The notes beneath the pieces are model-generated. The model ran no database searches. It was given only the letters and a program-made list of their open reading frames with translations, and was not told the origin of the DNA. A stretch of DNA of 64,000 bases from an uncultured Planctomycetales bacterium (GTDB lineage: Bacteria; Planctomycetota; Planctomycetia; Pirellulales; S012-138): positions 5,564-69,563 of the forward strand of contig CALJLD010000295.1 of the NCBI GenBank assembly GCA_937982665.1, in the 5' to 3' direction. This document shows positions 27,101-36,846 of the stretch, piece by piece (within the stretch, counting starts at the first letter, position 1; the number at the start of each line of letters is the position of its first letter). Both the position numbers and the translations under genes were made by a program.

Positions 27101-29002
27101 TCACTGCGACGTACCGCCGGAATTCTGCTCGGTCAACTCCAAGGCGGTCCTGGCGGCCGATCTGAGTTCCTCCGGAGCGTTTTCATCACTCTGCAGTTGG
27201 GTCAACAGCGGGATGGCCGCTTCATAGCCGCTGTATCCAAGAAATTCGATCAAGCTCTTTCTTGAAGCCACATCAAGTTGATCGTCGGTCACCAAGGCGA
27301 GCAACCCTTCGGCGCTCGCTTTGATTGATGCGGACGTCTCTGCATTCGGACGAAAATGATCATCAATCGCAATCGCGTTGAGACGACCCAGCGACGCGAT
27401 GCGAATCGATTCCTCGGCGTTTTTCGCCAGTGAAACAAGATGAGGTAAATACACCGCGGGCTGACACGGCGAATTCGCCAAAGTCTCGATCGCCCACAAT
27501 TGCACGATCGATGACGTGTCATCCAGCGACGCCGTCATGAATGCAAAATCGGGCGAGTCGATCGCGATGATCGCATCTGTAACCGTTTTCAAATCGACGG
27601 AGCCCTTACCTTCTTCAGACAACGTGAAGACGACGAGCGTTCGAAGTGTTTCTGCGGAAATAGAATCTCTGGCGGCCTCGCCGAACCGCGCCAGAATGCG
27701 AATCACGTCGTCAGACATCTCAGACGGTTCGCGCAAGCGATTGGCAAGCTCTGCTGCGCACAAGGTCATGGCTTGCCGTGCTGTTTCCGATTCGGATGCC
27801 ACATCCATTAGCGCATTCAAGTCATCCGGAGGGCCGAGATTCCAGGCGTCGTAATTGACCCACTGGTCACAACGGAGCTTGATGTAAGTCGCAGCGGTGC
27901 CTTCGTAGACGTCGTCCAATTTGAACAATGCTTGCAAGGCTGCCTCGAGATCTCCGCGCGAGCCGGAGTAGATTCCATGCACGCCTTCCTCGTGTTCTCG
28001 CGCTATCGGACAGGTCTCTACAAGCGCGTCGGCAACTTCTCGCTGCAGGCCGTTTGCTGGATCGAGCAACATCGTTACGAGAACGGGAGACGCATCGCTT
28101 GCATCTTCTCCCATGCTACCAATTGCGGTTAACGCACTTTTCTGCACTCTCCGGTCCGTAGCTTCGACAATATTGACGAGCGAATCCACAGCGGGCTTAC
28201 CAATGGTGCTCAACACTTCCACGGCTTCTATCTTCACGGCGCGCGAAGACGTGCCATCCAATGCCAACTTGGTCAATTCAGGAATAAACACATGAGATTG
28301 TTCGGTAAACTCCGGGACAATCCGCATGATCACGCCACTGGCCGAGCGATCGGCCAGCCTCCGCTCAAGAATCGCCATACCTTCCGGTCCCATGCGGAAT
28401 AGCGCCCGGACAACATTTGCCTCAACTCCACTCTCGACTTGATCGGCCATCAGTACCTGATCCAAGGTCGCACTCGCTGGTGTACCTATCGATTCGAGCT
28501 TTTGCATAGCGTGCTGGCGAACCGTCGCGTCGCTATCTTGCAATGCGCGCCCAAGAGCCGGGCAGGCCGATTCGCCTGCAAAGCTAACGATGCTTACGCT
28601 GATCACGCGAAGCTGCGGAACGAATGCAACCAACAAACCGGCAAGAAACACAAGCAAGAGGGCGATCGGCACGCGAATCGGAAATCGAGCCGTTGACCTT
28701 GCCCGCCGCGTCTTTCGCAGGAATAACGCGACCTCCAGGGCCAGCGCAAGAACTCCAACCGCCAGAAAAAGGGCAACCTGTCCTGCTTCAGGGAACACCC
28801 AATTGCAGATCTGCAGAATGATCGCCAGCAGGAAAACCGCGACTATGCTGATCAGCAACCAAGACGATAGCCTTGCCCAACCGCTTTTTGAGTTCGAGTC
28901 ATCAAGCCGCTTTGAATGTTGGAACGGATCACGTTGAACGTCGTTGGTCCGCTCGACAGTCGCCGACTCCGGGTCGGGCAGGGACTGGTCTTCACTCGCC
29001 AT
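27101..29002 (-). CDS. Membrane HEAT-repeat protein (633 aa)
   Basis: ATG 29002 has GGAGG seven bases upstream; the frame extends 12 codons more but without a site. Residues 1-45 are hydrophilic, then three transmembrane helices at 48-70, 75-96 and 110-128. The remaining 500 residues are HEAT-like repeats (ACPALGRALQDSDATVRQHA, MQKLESIGTPASATLDQVL, ALTAIGSMGEDASDASPVLV), each a helical pair. With three spans the repeat domain is predicted on the side opposite the N-terminus, probably outside if the N-terminus is cytoplasmic. It would be a scaffold presenting a long solenoid at the membrane. It is 589 bases downstream of the PBP-like lipoprotein gene, with the tRNA-like element in between. Confidence 0.75.
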   Translation of the reverse strand: MASEDQSLPDPESATVERTNDVQRDPFQHSKRLDDSNSKSGWARLSSWLLISIVAVFLLAIILQICNWVFPEAGQVALFLAVGVLALALEVALFLRKTRRARSTARFPIRVPIALLLVFLAGLLVAFVPQLRVISVSIVSFAGESACPALGRALQDSDATVRQHAMQKLESIGTPASATLDQVLMADQVESGVEANVVRALFRMGPEGMAILERRLADRSASGVIMRIVPEFTEQSHVFIPELTKLALDGTSSRAVKIEAVEVLSTIGKPAVDSLVNIVEATDRRVQKSALTAIGSMGEDASDASPVLVTMLLDPANGLQREVADALVETCPIAREHEEGVHGIYSGSRGDLEAALQALFKLDDVYEGTAATYIKLRCDQWVNYDAWNLGPPDDLNALMDVASESETARQAMTLCAAELANRLREPSEMSDDVIRILARFGEAARDSISAETLRTLVVFTLSEEGKGSVDLKTVTDAIIAIDSPDFAFMTASLDDTSSIVQLWAIETLANSPCQPAVYLPHLVSLAKNAEESIRIASLGRLNAIAIDDHFRPNAETSASIKASAEGLLALVTDDQLDVASRKSLIEFLGYSGYEAAIPLLTQLQSDENAPEELRSAARTALELTEQNSGGTSQ

Positions 29003-29206
29003 GGCATTGCCTCCGGGACCTTTGTCTAACACCAGCAATGGTCAGCGCTCAACCACTTTGTTAGCTGTCGGTATTCTATTTGACGAGGAGAAGATTCTTG
29101 CCGCAGCTTCGCGGGCCACCGCAAACAAATCCATTCATTTGAACACTTCTGGTCACACAAAAATTGATTCGTTTGCTGAGTTGTAAGCTGTTCGCGTGGT
29201 CAAGAA

Positions 29207-29339
29207 GAAACCCGAAGGCGGGGCTGTCGCGACGGGATTCGAACCCGCATGCACCGGGGAATCTCCGGCTGCTTTGCCAATTAAGCCTACACGACGACTG
29301 GATAGCCCAAGCGGAGCTATCACTTGCCTTCGGGTTTCT
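29207..29339 (-). repeat. 14-bp inverted repeat enclosing a tRNA-like element
   Basis: AGAAACCCGAAGGC (29207-29220) and GCCTTCGGGTTTCT (29326-29339) are exact inverse copies 105 bases apart. Just inside lie GGGCT (29221-29225) and AGCCC (29304-29308), also complementary. A separate hairpin GATAGC/GCTATC occupies 29301-29321. The arms look like the two halves of a terminator stem that has been split by the tRNA-like sequence. Confidence 0.7.
29224..29296 (-). pseudogene. tRNA-like element (probable degenerate tRNA)
   Basis: On the minus strand 73 bases fold as a cloverleaf. The acceptor CGTCGTG/CGCGACA has six pairs and a C1-A72 mismatch. U8 A9 follow, then a D arm GCTT-AATTGGCA-AAGC preceded by an extra G. 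The anticodon stem GCCGG/CCGGT is sound, but its loop AGATTCC lacks the universal U33. The T arm GCGGG-TTCGAAT-CCCGT is canonical. No CCA is encoded. The missing U33, the unusual ATT at positions 34-36 and the bulged D stem argue against a working tRNA. It may be a decayed tRNA or a tRNA-like structured RNA; the enclosing inverted repeat is unusual for either. Confidence 0.55.
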
Positions 29340-29591
29340 CCTCAATCACATTCTTGATCTTCAATCGTAGCAACGACGCGCCGTGGATGAAATCGACTTG
29401 TCCAGTCACTTGAACGAAGGTACGAGTTCGTTCGGCAGCCCTCTAGTATCGAAGCGAGGCGGCCAGGCACTTCAGGAACAACAAATTCAAGAATTCACCG
29501 TGCGTGCTAAATGTCACTCTGGATCCAACCGGTCAGGCTCCTATCGACAACCAGGCACAGCTAATAGCGCTTAGCCCTGCGACCCGGTCCG

Positions 29592-31319
29592 CTAGCCCGC
29601 CGCATCACCTCCCGACGACCGCGCGGACGCTGGCTGATCTAAAGGATTGTTCATCGCGTCTATTCGGCTCCACTCAAGCCGTGTTTCTTCGACATTGGCC
29701 TCTGTCACAATCCGCGGTGTGATCGAAATGCTGATGTTCTGGGAAACAACTCGCTCCGAGGTAGCCAGCGAGTGAATTGTCCGAATCGCTTCGTAACCCA
29801 TCCCAAAGAGATCCTCGGCAACTAAGCCGTAGGCGTGCTCCTCTTCAATTGCCAGAAGCGCGTCCAGGTTCTCGTCGGTCGCCATGGAGATGATAGGAAC
29901 TTGCCTGTCTGCCACACCGATGTGCGGCAGTGCGATGGCGTGGACCGGCGAGAGTCCGACAACGGCATCGATGTTCGTATCGTTCTTGAGCATATCGCGC
30001 ACGGTATGGGCAATGCGGATTACTTCGTGACCGTCGAGGAACGGCGATTCAAAGATATCGAACTCGCCTCCCTGCGCGTCGCTCGTGGTCTCGTTGCTTC
30101 CGTGAACTCCTTCGGCAAAGCCCTGCGATTCGGCGGAACCGCCGCCAATGACCAAGACGCGCCCCCCTTGCGGCAAAGCTTTTGTTAACAGCCGGCCACA
30201 AGAGCGGCCAAATTCGATGGGATCAGTTCCCACGTGCGCATGCCGATTACCATTGGTATTGTCGTCATAGATTGTCACAACCTTCGTCTTGTCAATCAGC
30301 TTACTCAGCGGCTCCGATAGGTCAGCGTCGACCGCGGGATCCAGAACTACGCCGTCAAACTCTTCTTGCAGGAGCCCTGCCAGGATCGCGCGTTGCGACC
30401 GGGGAGAATCCTCTTCCCATTCGGGGACAAGGAAGGTCAATTCGATGCCCAACTCCTGGGCGGCCGCCGCGGCGCCTCGCGCGGAATTCAGAGATCCGAT
30501 GCCAGAGACGAACGCGACCCGCAATGTTGGCGGCTTGGACTGTTCGCCGATGCTGTCGCCAGAGGAATCCATCTCAGGATCGCCAGACACGCGCGATCCA
30601 CGATCGATATCTTGCTGTTCAATCTCCTGCGAAAGCCTTGCCGTGATCTGATCAAAATCCTGAGTAAGTTGCTCTGGAAGGGTGTCATCGGGGGTGATCC
30701 GGTGAACAAACCAACGCCCGTTCACGCGTTGGAAGAAGACCGGGTCAAAGTGCCGTTGACCTTCAACTTCCCACACGGATGCCGCTGCGGCGAAGTCTCC
30801 TTCGACGACGACGTCGGACAGCTCTTTCTTTGGAAGATTCGTTGTATCGCGAACTTGACTGGAGTGAATTGCCAGCAGTTTCGTGAGTAGCGCAGCTTTG
30901 TCCTTAACGAGCGAGCCGGCTTTGATTCGCCGGTTGATGCTTGCAGCATAAGTGTCACCGCCTTCTGGCAAGGCGGACTCGAAACTATCTATGTCGACGC
31001 CATGCTCAGCGAACAGGGCAATGACCTTCTCACGCGCCGGGTCATCGGTACCTTCGCTTGAACGCAGACGTGAGAGATCATCCAAGACTCCTTCGCCAGC
31101 AATACAATTCACGGACGATTCGGTCATACTCGCGAACGCGCTCGATATGTCCATCTTTCGTGCGGCGACCTCGTACGATTCAAAGGCCTCCTCCGGACTT
31201 TCAAATCCCTTGCGGAGTGCTGCGTCACCGCCGGATTTCGTCGCCTCCTTTTGCGAACATCCGCAAAACGCTTGAAGCAAGAATGCCAGCACTACGAGCT
31301 TGCCAAATCTAAATGCCAT
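29592..31319 (-). CDS. Exported protein with periplasmic-binding (sugar/LacI-type) domain
   Basis: 575 residues from ATG 31319 (GGAG nine bases upstream). The first 20 residues are a signal peptide ending FCGC, a possible lipobox. Residues 25-245 form a helical, acidic domain (ESPEEAFESYEVAARKMDI, AASVWEVEGQRHFDPVFFQRV) like secreted planctomycete stress or uptake modules. From about 265 a type I periplasmic-binding fold follows: LRVAFVSGIGSLN, GIELTFLVPEWEED, FDGVVLDPAVDADLSEPLSK, VVTIYDDNTNGNRHAHVGTD, GGRVLVIGGGSAESQG, DAVVGLSPVHAIALPHIG and YGLVAEDLFGMGYEAIRTIH. The ligand is probably a sugar, as in ribose-binding proteins. No ABC transporter genes are near. It lies downstream of the kinase-WD40 gene on the same strand. 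Confidence 0.75.
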   Translation of the reverse strand: MAFRFGKLVVLAFLLQAFCGCSQKEATKSGGDAALRKGFESPEEAFESYEVAARKMDISSAFASMTESSVNCIAGEGVLDDLSRLRSSEGTDDPAREKVIALFAEHGVDIDSFESALPEGGDTYAASINRRIKAGSLVKDKAALLTKLLAIHSSQVRDTTNLPKKELSDVVVEGDFAAAASVWEVEGQRHFDPVFFQRVNGRWFVHRITPDDTLPEQLTQDFDQITARLSQEIEQQDIDRGSRVSGDPEMDSSGDSIGEQSKPPTLRVAFVSGIGSLNSARGAAAAAQELGIELTFLVPEWEEDSPRSQRAILAGLLQEEFDGVVLDPAVDADLSEPLSKLIDKTKVVTIYDDNTNGNRHAHVGTDPIEFGRSCGRLLTKALPQGGRVLVIGGGSAESQGFAEGVHGSNETTSDAQGGEFDIFESPFLDGHEVIRIAHTVRDMLKNDTNIDAVVGLSPVHAIALPHIGVADRQVPIISMATDENLDALLAIEEEHAYGLVAEDLFGMGYEAIRTIHSLATSERVVSQNISISITPRIVTEANVEETRLEWSRIDAMNNPLDQPASARSSGGDAAG

Positions 31320-31517
31320 CGAGCGACTCCTGTATGAATGTAGCTCTTGTCGTGAGAGCGCTTGCGGAGCGCATTTTGACGTGGAAGTAGATTTCCGTGT
31401 ACAGATGGTAGCCATGGTCGCGATTCTCCCCTGCTTGAGTGCCTTCGCCTTTGCTTATCGTTTATGGATCGCGTGTCGCGGACCAAATCCAACGGCCTTG
31501 GTTCAACGCTAGTCACC

Positions 31518-34500
31518 TCAATTCTTCACAGGTCTTGTTACGGTCGATTGCGAAACGCTTTTCCATGGTGAGAGGTCCCATATCAAGACCTCGCCCGGAG
31601 GCTCTTCTCCCCTGCCTGTCATGCCGTGCAGTAGCCTGCCAAACAACAAACTGCCATCTGGAGAAATCTCGATTGAACCGATCGGCTGCTGGGCGTCGTC
31701 GAATGTCCAGAGCAGCGTCTCAGTCGGGATATGCCAAAGCCTGATCGTTCCATCTTCGCTGGACGTGAAGATTCGCGTCCCGTCATCCGTGAGTCTCGCA
31801 TCTGTGACCGGCGCGGTATGACCCTTTAAATCGACAAACGACCAGTTGCTAGTGTCGTAAACTCGAACGTGATGGCTGCTCTGTCCAAGATCAACAGAAG
31901 CCACAAGTAAGCGTGAATCGGAACTCCAAGTGAGTGGAGTTAGTGAGCTTTCAGGCACTGCCAGCTTCAGGGGGCCATTTTCTAGCGCTTCGATCAATTC
32001 GTTCTCGTCAACGTTTTCGCCGGACGGGTTTGGCAGGATCGCGACTTCGATGCCATGTTCAGGATGCGTGTCCAAGCTCACTTTCCTCTGCACCGCAATG
32101 ATTGAACCGGACGGGTTGATTGCCATGCGTCCTCTTTCCGTTTGTGAACTCGTGACTCCGCCCGATGTCGAGAGTTGCTCGTACCGCCAGTCATCGCGCA
32201 TGTCGATGGAGACAACCACGTTGCCATTGCCGAACGGTGTCCGCATGTCCGATACGGTTTGCTGCGCCAAGAAGAGCTCGTCAGCTGCGAAAGCGACGGG
32301 CCCGTGCAATTCCTCGAAATTATGCAGAGCAACCATCCCCAAACGATCGTCCGCCAATGGTATTGGCTTGACTTGTTCCAGATCGAAGATCGCTACGCCT
32401 CGATCATGCGCGACAGCCAAACGTTTGCCCTGGGAGTCCATTGCCGCATAGCTAATGCTGTTCAACCATTCTCTGTTGCGACCGTCATGTTGGTCCTGAC
32501 CTGGTTGAACGGTATAGAGCTGATACTTCTCCACCAACTGTCTTGCAGTGATATCCCAGATGCCGATCTCGGATCCCTGTTCGACAACGACGAGTTTCCT
32601 CATTGCCGGAGCGAACAGCATCGCAACAACAGGAGAGAGGACCTGATCTACGTGCGGAGCCTGACCCGTCAGCGATGCAACGGCTCCCGCATCACCAATG
32701 TTCAGGGTTAACATTCCGTTGAGGCTGTTGGCTAACAAGGTCCGGTCGTCCAGTAAACAACATATGCTAACGTCGCTTGCCGTCTTGTGTCGCAAACTAT
32801 TGGAAGCAACGTCCCAGACTTGAATCGAACCTCCACCCGCCGACGCGATTTGATCTGCCCCGGCTGAGAACGTCAAACTTGTCGCTTTATGCGGATACTC
32901 TTTACTTTTTGGGAAGAGATGAACCTGGCCAGACTGATAAACTGCCGCCGGATACGTTTGCAACACCTGAGACAGGTCCATACCTGCGCTCATTTCAAGC
33001 AAACTCGACAAGTCCTGCTGGCAAATGGCAGTAGCACCGATGGAGTCGATGCGATTGCCCGTGTCTCGAGTAAGGTACCGTTCGCCGGTGATTGTGTCCT
33101 GAATGTGAAACACGCCCAATTCGCGGTCGCTTGCCACTTCAAGGATGGGATGGGGACGACCATCCTCTAAGGGCAGAGCTTGACCGGTTACTGCCGACCA
33201 GCGATGAAGAACGGATGCATCGTTTCCCTCAGGCATCGGTTCGTGCGAGCGAGAAGACGTGAAGAAATCATCGTTGTCGCCGAACGCCTGAAAGTAAACG
33301 AACGCATCGGGATCGTTGTCCGCCCGATAGATCAGGTTGCCCGTGTCGATGTCGAAAACGCGGATCCCAGCCGGGGCAACGTTTCCGTTGTGACCGGAAA
33401 ACGCAATCCGCCGGCCGGTTGCATCCAAAGACATCTCCTCCCAAGGTCGCAACGGCGGCAAGGCTCCCAACTGAAAGACACGGACAAGACTGCCGGTTTC
33501 CGTGTCGATCACGGCGACTTCATGCGCGACCTCCCCTTCTTCATTTTCAACGACAACAACTCGCGGGGCATCAGCAAGCGGCACAAAGTCGTACTGAGCT
33601 TGAAGTTCCTCGGACTGACGATTTGACTGAATGGAGCGCGCAGCATCCGCAGCATCGGTTGTCGGCTCCCGTCCGATCGCGGGAATGTTCCGCCACGATC
33701 CGCCAGGACTGCTGGTGTCAAAAGAGAATGGCACTCTCCGCCATGCGACAACCCGTTTTCCATCTCGGCTGGCAAGTAAAGCACGAAATTGGAAGGTCTC
33801 CGGAAGCAGGCTGCCATACTGAACCTGCAACAGTGCTTGTGGCCTGCCGAGGAGTCTTCTCAGATAGTTCCATTCGATCGAGCGTAAACTCGGAGCGCAC
33901 TTTTCGAGGGATTCTCGTGCGAGTTGGAATTCGCCGGCGCTGCTCAGTTTGGCCGCGCGAAGAAATTGCAGTTGGTAATTTGACTGACTTAGGCGGGTAT
34001 TTGAAGTCGACAGGTCGTGGTTGGCGACGGCAAGTTCGGTCGCCCGCTGATGCTCCGCGGTTTCCGCCACTTCAGCTCGCGTCTTGAGATCAAAGAACAC
34101 CAGCGATGAGATGATCGACGCTGTCAAAGCGACAATCGCCGCGACTGACGCCCCCGTGACAAGCGTGCGATGGCGCTTGATCCAACGTCGGCCTTGCTCT
34201 AACCACGGATCGGGATATGCGTCGACAGGATTATCGCGCTGCCAAGACTCGACTTGCTGAGCCAAGTCATGCGGTGTTGCATAGCGATCATTAGGATTGA
34301 TCGAAAGTGCTTGTTTACAAATGGCTGCCAGAGGGCGGGGAACATTCGGCTGAATACTGCGCGCTGACCCGAAGTCTTTATGTTGAAAGGCTGCCATAAG
34401 GTCGGCATGAGAACCTGCGACCACTGGCGGACGGCCCGTTAAGATTTCAAACAGAGTTGCGCCCAGGCCGTAGATATCGCTACGAGGGCCGATGCAGCTT

Positions 34501-35540
34501 TCGTCACCGCTCGCTTGCTCGGGGCTCATGTAAGCCAGCGTTCCTTTGACGCTGCCTTCCATCGAGATTCGAACTTCGCTCGACTCTTGTTCAGCACCTG
34601 CGGGATTGGACGAGCTATCGTCATTGGCGGCTTCGATTGATTTCGCGAGACCCCAGTCGATGATCCACACTTCGGCATGGGTCCCCAACATGATGTTCTC
34701 AGGCTTGAGGTCGCGATGGAGATACCCTTGATCATGCGCAAACTGCATCGCTTCGCACACCGCACGAAAGGCGTCCAGCAATTTGGCGAATGCTGGGTTG
34801 CTGCGATCGAAATCCAATCCCTCCGGCCGCTGCGCGTGAAACGCCTTGATCGCGTCCTTCAGTTCTCGTTGCTTGGGGCCTGCGTCTTGTTCGGACTGGT
34901 GGTGGCCCTCGATGTACTTGACGGCAAAACACGGAGTCTCTCCTGACTCAAGTCCAAGGCTGTAGATCGGCAGGATATTTGGATGCTCCAGGACGGCGGT
35001 CATCTTGCCTTCCTGGGCAAGCCGCATAAGACTAACCCGACCGGCCGAACTTCCCGGTCCTTTTACAGCGACGACGCGATTCAATTCTCTGTCCCAGGCC
35101 TTATAGATAATTCCCTGTCCCCCGGACTTAAGGACTTCTCGGATTTCGTAACGCCCGAGGACGACTTCGCCAACGTGAAACGGCCGAGCCTGCGATTCGG
35201 CTGTTCCAAAGTCGCCAGCGACCAATTCCTCAATCTGCACGTATAAGGCCAACGTCGCACGAATTCTCGAGGGATGGTCGCGACAAAGAGAATCGAGCAC
35301 CGACTCGATGCTGTCGCTGTTGGCTTGCGGTTCATCTTCCCAGGCATTCGCGCGCTGCTTGAACTCGTCGTGCAGTGTTTCGATCAGACGAAATTCCGCT
35401 TGGAACTGTTCACGAATCTCAACGGAATATCCTGAGCAGAACAGCGCGAGTGGCGGATCAAGTTGCCCGTGTCGCCAAAGGTTGCGCAACTCCTCGTGGA
35501 GCTTTTCAAGGACGGCGTCCGATTCTCGGCGTTCGCTCAT
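31518..35540 (-). CDS. Ser/Thr protein kinase with transmembrane segment and WD40 repeats
   Basis: 1340 residues from ATG 35540 (GGAG upstream). The kinase domain spans about 130-455: glycine loop VLKSGGQGIIY (137), catalytic Lys in VVAVK (160), HRD-LKPEN at 275-282, DWG instead of DFG at 295, and YMSPEQA. A hydrophobic helix near 490-515 (VTGASVAAIVALTASIISSLVFF) precedes a coiled coil. The C-terminal 750 residues are WD40-like repeats (GHNGNVAPAGIRVFDIDTGN, HTAPVTDARLTDDGTRIF, DGTIRLWHIPTETLLW). So a cytoplasmic kinase is joined through the membrane to an external propeller. A sigma-like regulator is divergently transcribed 370 bases away, a common arrangement in planctomycetes. Confidence 0.92.
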   Translation of the reverse strand: MSERRESDAVLEKLHEELRNLWRHGQLDPPLALFCSGYSVEIREQFQAEFRLIETLHDEFKQRANAWEDEPQANSDSIESVLDSLCRDHPSRIRATLALYVQIEELVAGDFGTAESQARPFHVGEVVLGRYEIREVLKSGGQGIIYKAWDRELNRVVAVKGPGSSAGRVSLMRLAQEGKMTAVLEHPNILPIYSLGLESGETPCFAVKYIEGHHQSEQDAGPKQRELKDAIKAFHAQRPEGLDFDRSNPAFAKLLDAFRAVCEAMQFAHDQGYLHRDLKPENIMLGTHAEVWIIDWGLAKSIEAANDDSSSNPAGAEQESSEVRISMEGSVKGTLAYMSPEQASGDESCIGPRSDIYGLGATLFEILTGRPPVVAGSHADLMAAFQHKDFGSARSIQPNVPRPLAAICKQALSINPNDRYATPHDLAQQVESWQRDNPVDAYPDPWLEQGRRWIKRHRTLVTGASVAAIVALTASIISSLVFFDLKTRAEVAETAEHQRATELAVANHDLSTSNTRLSQSNYQLQFLRAAKLSSAGEFQLARESLEKCAPSLRSIEWNYLRRLLGRPQALLQVQYGSLLPETFQFRALLASRDGKRVVAWRRVPFSFDTSSPGGSWRNIPAIGREPTTDAADAARSIQSNRQSEELQAQYDFVPLADAPRVVVVENEEGEVAHEVAVIDTETGSLVRVFQLGALPPLRPWEEMSLDATGRRIAFSGHNGNVAPAGIRVFDIDTGNLIYRADNDPDAFVYFQAFGDNDDFFTSSRSHEPMPEGNDASVLHRWSAVTGQALPLEDGRPHPILEVASDRELGVFHIQDTITGERYLTRDTGNRIDSIGATAICQQDLSSLLEMSAGMDLSQVLQTYPAAVYQSGQVHLFPKSKEYPHKATSLTFSAGADQIASAGGGSIQVWDVASNSLRHKTASDVSICCLLDDRTLLANSLNGMLTLNIGDAGAVASLTGQAPHVDQVLSPVVAMLFAPAMRKLVVVEQGSEIGIWDITARQLVEKYQLYTVQPGQDQHDGRNREWLNSISYAAMDSQGKRLAVAHDRGVAIFDLEQVKPIPLADDRLGMVALHNFEELHGPVAFAADELFLAQQTVSDMRTPFGNGNVVVSIDMRDDWRYEQLSTSGGVTSSQTERGRMAINPSGSIIAVQRKVSLDTHPEHGIEVAILPNPSGENVDENELIEALENGPLKLAVPESSLTPLTWSSDSRLLVASVDLGQSSHHVRVYDTSNWSFVDLKGHTAPVTDARLTDDGTRIFTSSEDGTIRLWHIPTETLLWTFDDAQQPIGSIEISPDGSLLFGRLLHGMTGRGEEPPGEVLIWDLSPWKSVSQSTVTRPVKN

Positions 35541-35910
35541 TTGATCTCCACGCAATTCAACTTGATTGGCAACCTTCCTGATGCCGAACGCGCCATGACA
35601 AGCATCATTCTCCACCGCAATAAGCGCTACGGCGGAACCGCGTCAAAATTCACTCCCTAACTCTAAAGCGTGTACGGATAGAGCTTGGGGAGGGTGCTTT
35701 AAGAAATTTCGTCGACAGCGGAATTCCCCAATGGCAAGATGCGTATCTTAGCGAACTGACGGCAAGACTTGCCAGCGCCGACCTTCGCCGTGCATCACAG
35801 CGGACAAAAAACACAATGGCAATTGTCCAGGCGAGTGAAGCAGCCTCGCGCAAAGGTTGAAGACAAATAGTCGTTCTGGCCGAATCCGCATAAACGGAGA
35901 GTTACATTCC
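35541..35910. other. Divergent region, kinase / sigma-like gene
   Basis: 370 bases that must contain both promoters. I find no clear consensus elements or repeats. Confidence 0.35.
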
Positions 35911-36600
35911 ATGCCCGATAAGCAGCCTGTTGAGGCTTTGACCTTTGAAGAGCTACTCGCCAGGATCGCGCAGCGCGACGAGTCTTGTTGGGAAGAGTTG
36001 TTGCGACGGGACTGTTCGCTCTTGCCGGGCGAGAATGACTCGCGGCTTGGTCGCGAATTGAAACGCTACTATAACCGCATCCGCGGCGCAGGCCGGACGT
36101 TTGACGACGTCATTCAGGAAATGGTAATCCCCAGGCGGAAGGGTGAACCTAGCTATCTGCAAAAAGCGATCATTGATGTCCAGCCAACTACGGAGAAAGA
36201 TTACCGAAGTTTGGCGAAACGGAAATTCAAGCAGCGGCTCATTGATGAAGCGCGCCGTGAAGTCAAACATCAGATCGTTTTGGCTTTGCAGTCTGGAGCG
36301 GAGGTGCCAGCAGATTCACTGCCGGGGATCGACACCGAGGAAAGCTGGCAGTCCGTTAGAAACGCGGTTGCGGGTTTAGACGATGTCGAGAAAGCTGTGA
36401 CGCGTTGCTACTACGGAATTCCGGCAACCCTTGATGATGGAGAGCCACAAGAAGCCATGGCGGTGGCAGCCGTCGCTGAAGAACTCCAACGCAAGGGGAT
36501 TCAGCTCAGTTATCAGCAAACAGCGGACAAACTTAAGAAGGCACGGCGACTATTGGGCGTCCTGCTCTTGCCGGTTAAAGAGGCGTTGGACAAAGACTAG
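35911..36600 (+). CDS. Sigma-factor-like regulator (putative ECF type)
   Basis: 229 residues from ATG 35911 (GGAGA nine bases upstream); TTG at 35857 would add 18. The N-terminal half has a sigma-like region (TFEELLARIAQRDESCWEEL, later FKQRLIDEARREVKHQI), and the C-terminal half has a helix-turn-helix-like segment (IQLSYQQTADKLKKARRLL) with an SYQQTAD motif resembling region 4. It is divergent from a Ser/Thr kinase, which fits the ECF/kinase pairs of planctomycetes in which phosphorylation controls the sigma factor. The family match is loose, and it could be another DNA-binding regulator. Confidence 0.5.
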   Translation: MPDKQPVEALTFEELLARIAQRDESCWEELLRRDCSLLPGENDSRLGRELKRYYNRIRGAGRTFDDVIQEMVIPRRKGEPSYLQKAIIDVQPTTEKDYRSLAKRKFKQRLIDEARREVKHQIVLALQSGAEVPADSLPGIDTEESWQSVRNAVAGLDDVEKAVTRCYYGIPATLDDGEPQEAMAVAAVAEELQRKGIQLSYQQTADKLKKARRLLGVLLLPVKEALDKD

Positions 36601-36771
36601 CAGAACTCGTGGAATCGAAAGTCTGCCGTCTGGGACGTCCCATTTTCCAGGAAAAAGGGCGATGACCCTGTCCATCCCGTCTGGGCTCTGGACGTTTGTC
36701 GCTTCCGCCGGGTTCGGTTGCCGATCTCCCCTATTTCCGTGAATTCCGCCGTGTTCCGCGTCTGGGCCGAA

Positions 36772-36826
36772 GTTCTAGAAGTTTTCCTCCCCGAAGCGCG
36801 CTGCGCCGTCGCTCTACTTCTAGAAC
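36772..36826. promoter_or_regulatory. Paired TTCTAGAA palindromes upstream of 36847
   Basis: GTTCTAGAAG (36772-36781) and CTTCTAGAAC (36817-36826) are inverse copies, each centred on the palindrome TTCTAGAA, 45 bases centre to centre. The second lies 20 bases before the next start codon. They look like a pair of operator sites, or the arms of a hairpin around the Shine-Dalgarno region. Confidence 0.4.
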
Positions 36827-36846
36827 AATTCAACGAAAGGCCCCTC

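Larger units (their letters stand above)
29003..29591. other. Intergenic region holding the tRNA-like element
   Basis: 589 bases between two minus-strand genes, without a supported coding frame. Its main content is the inverted repeat and tRNA-like fold listed separately; nothing else is visible at 29340-29591. Confidence 0.5.

Noticed and set aside
29224..29296. Calling the element a functional tRNA
   Set aside because: U33 is missing, positions 34-36 give no plausible anticodon and the D stem has an extra base.
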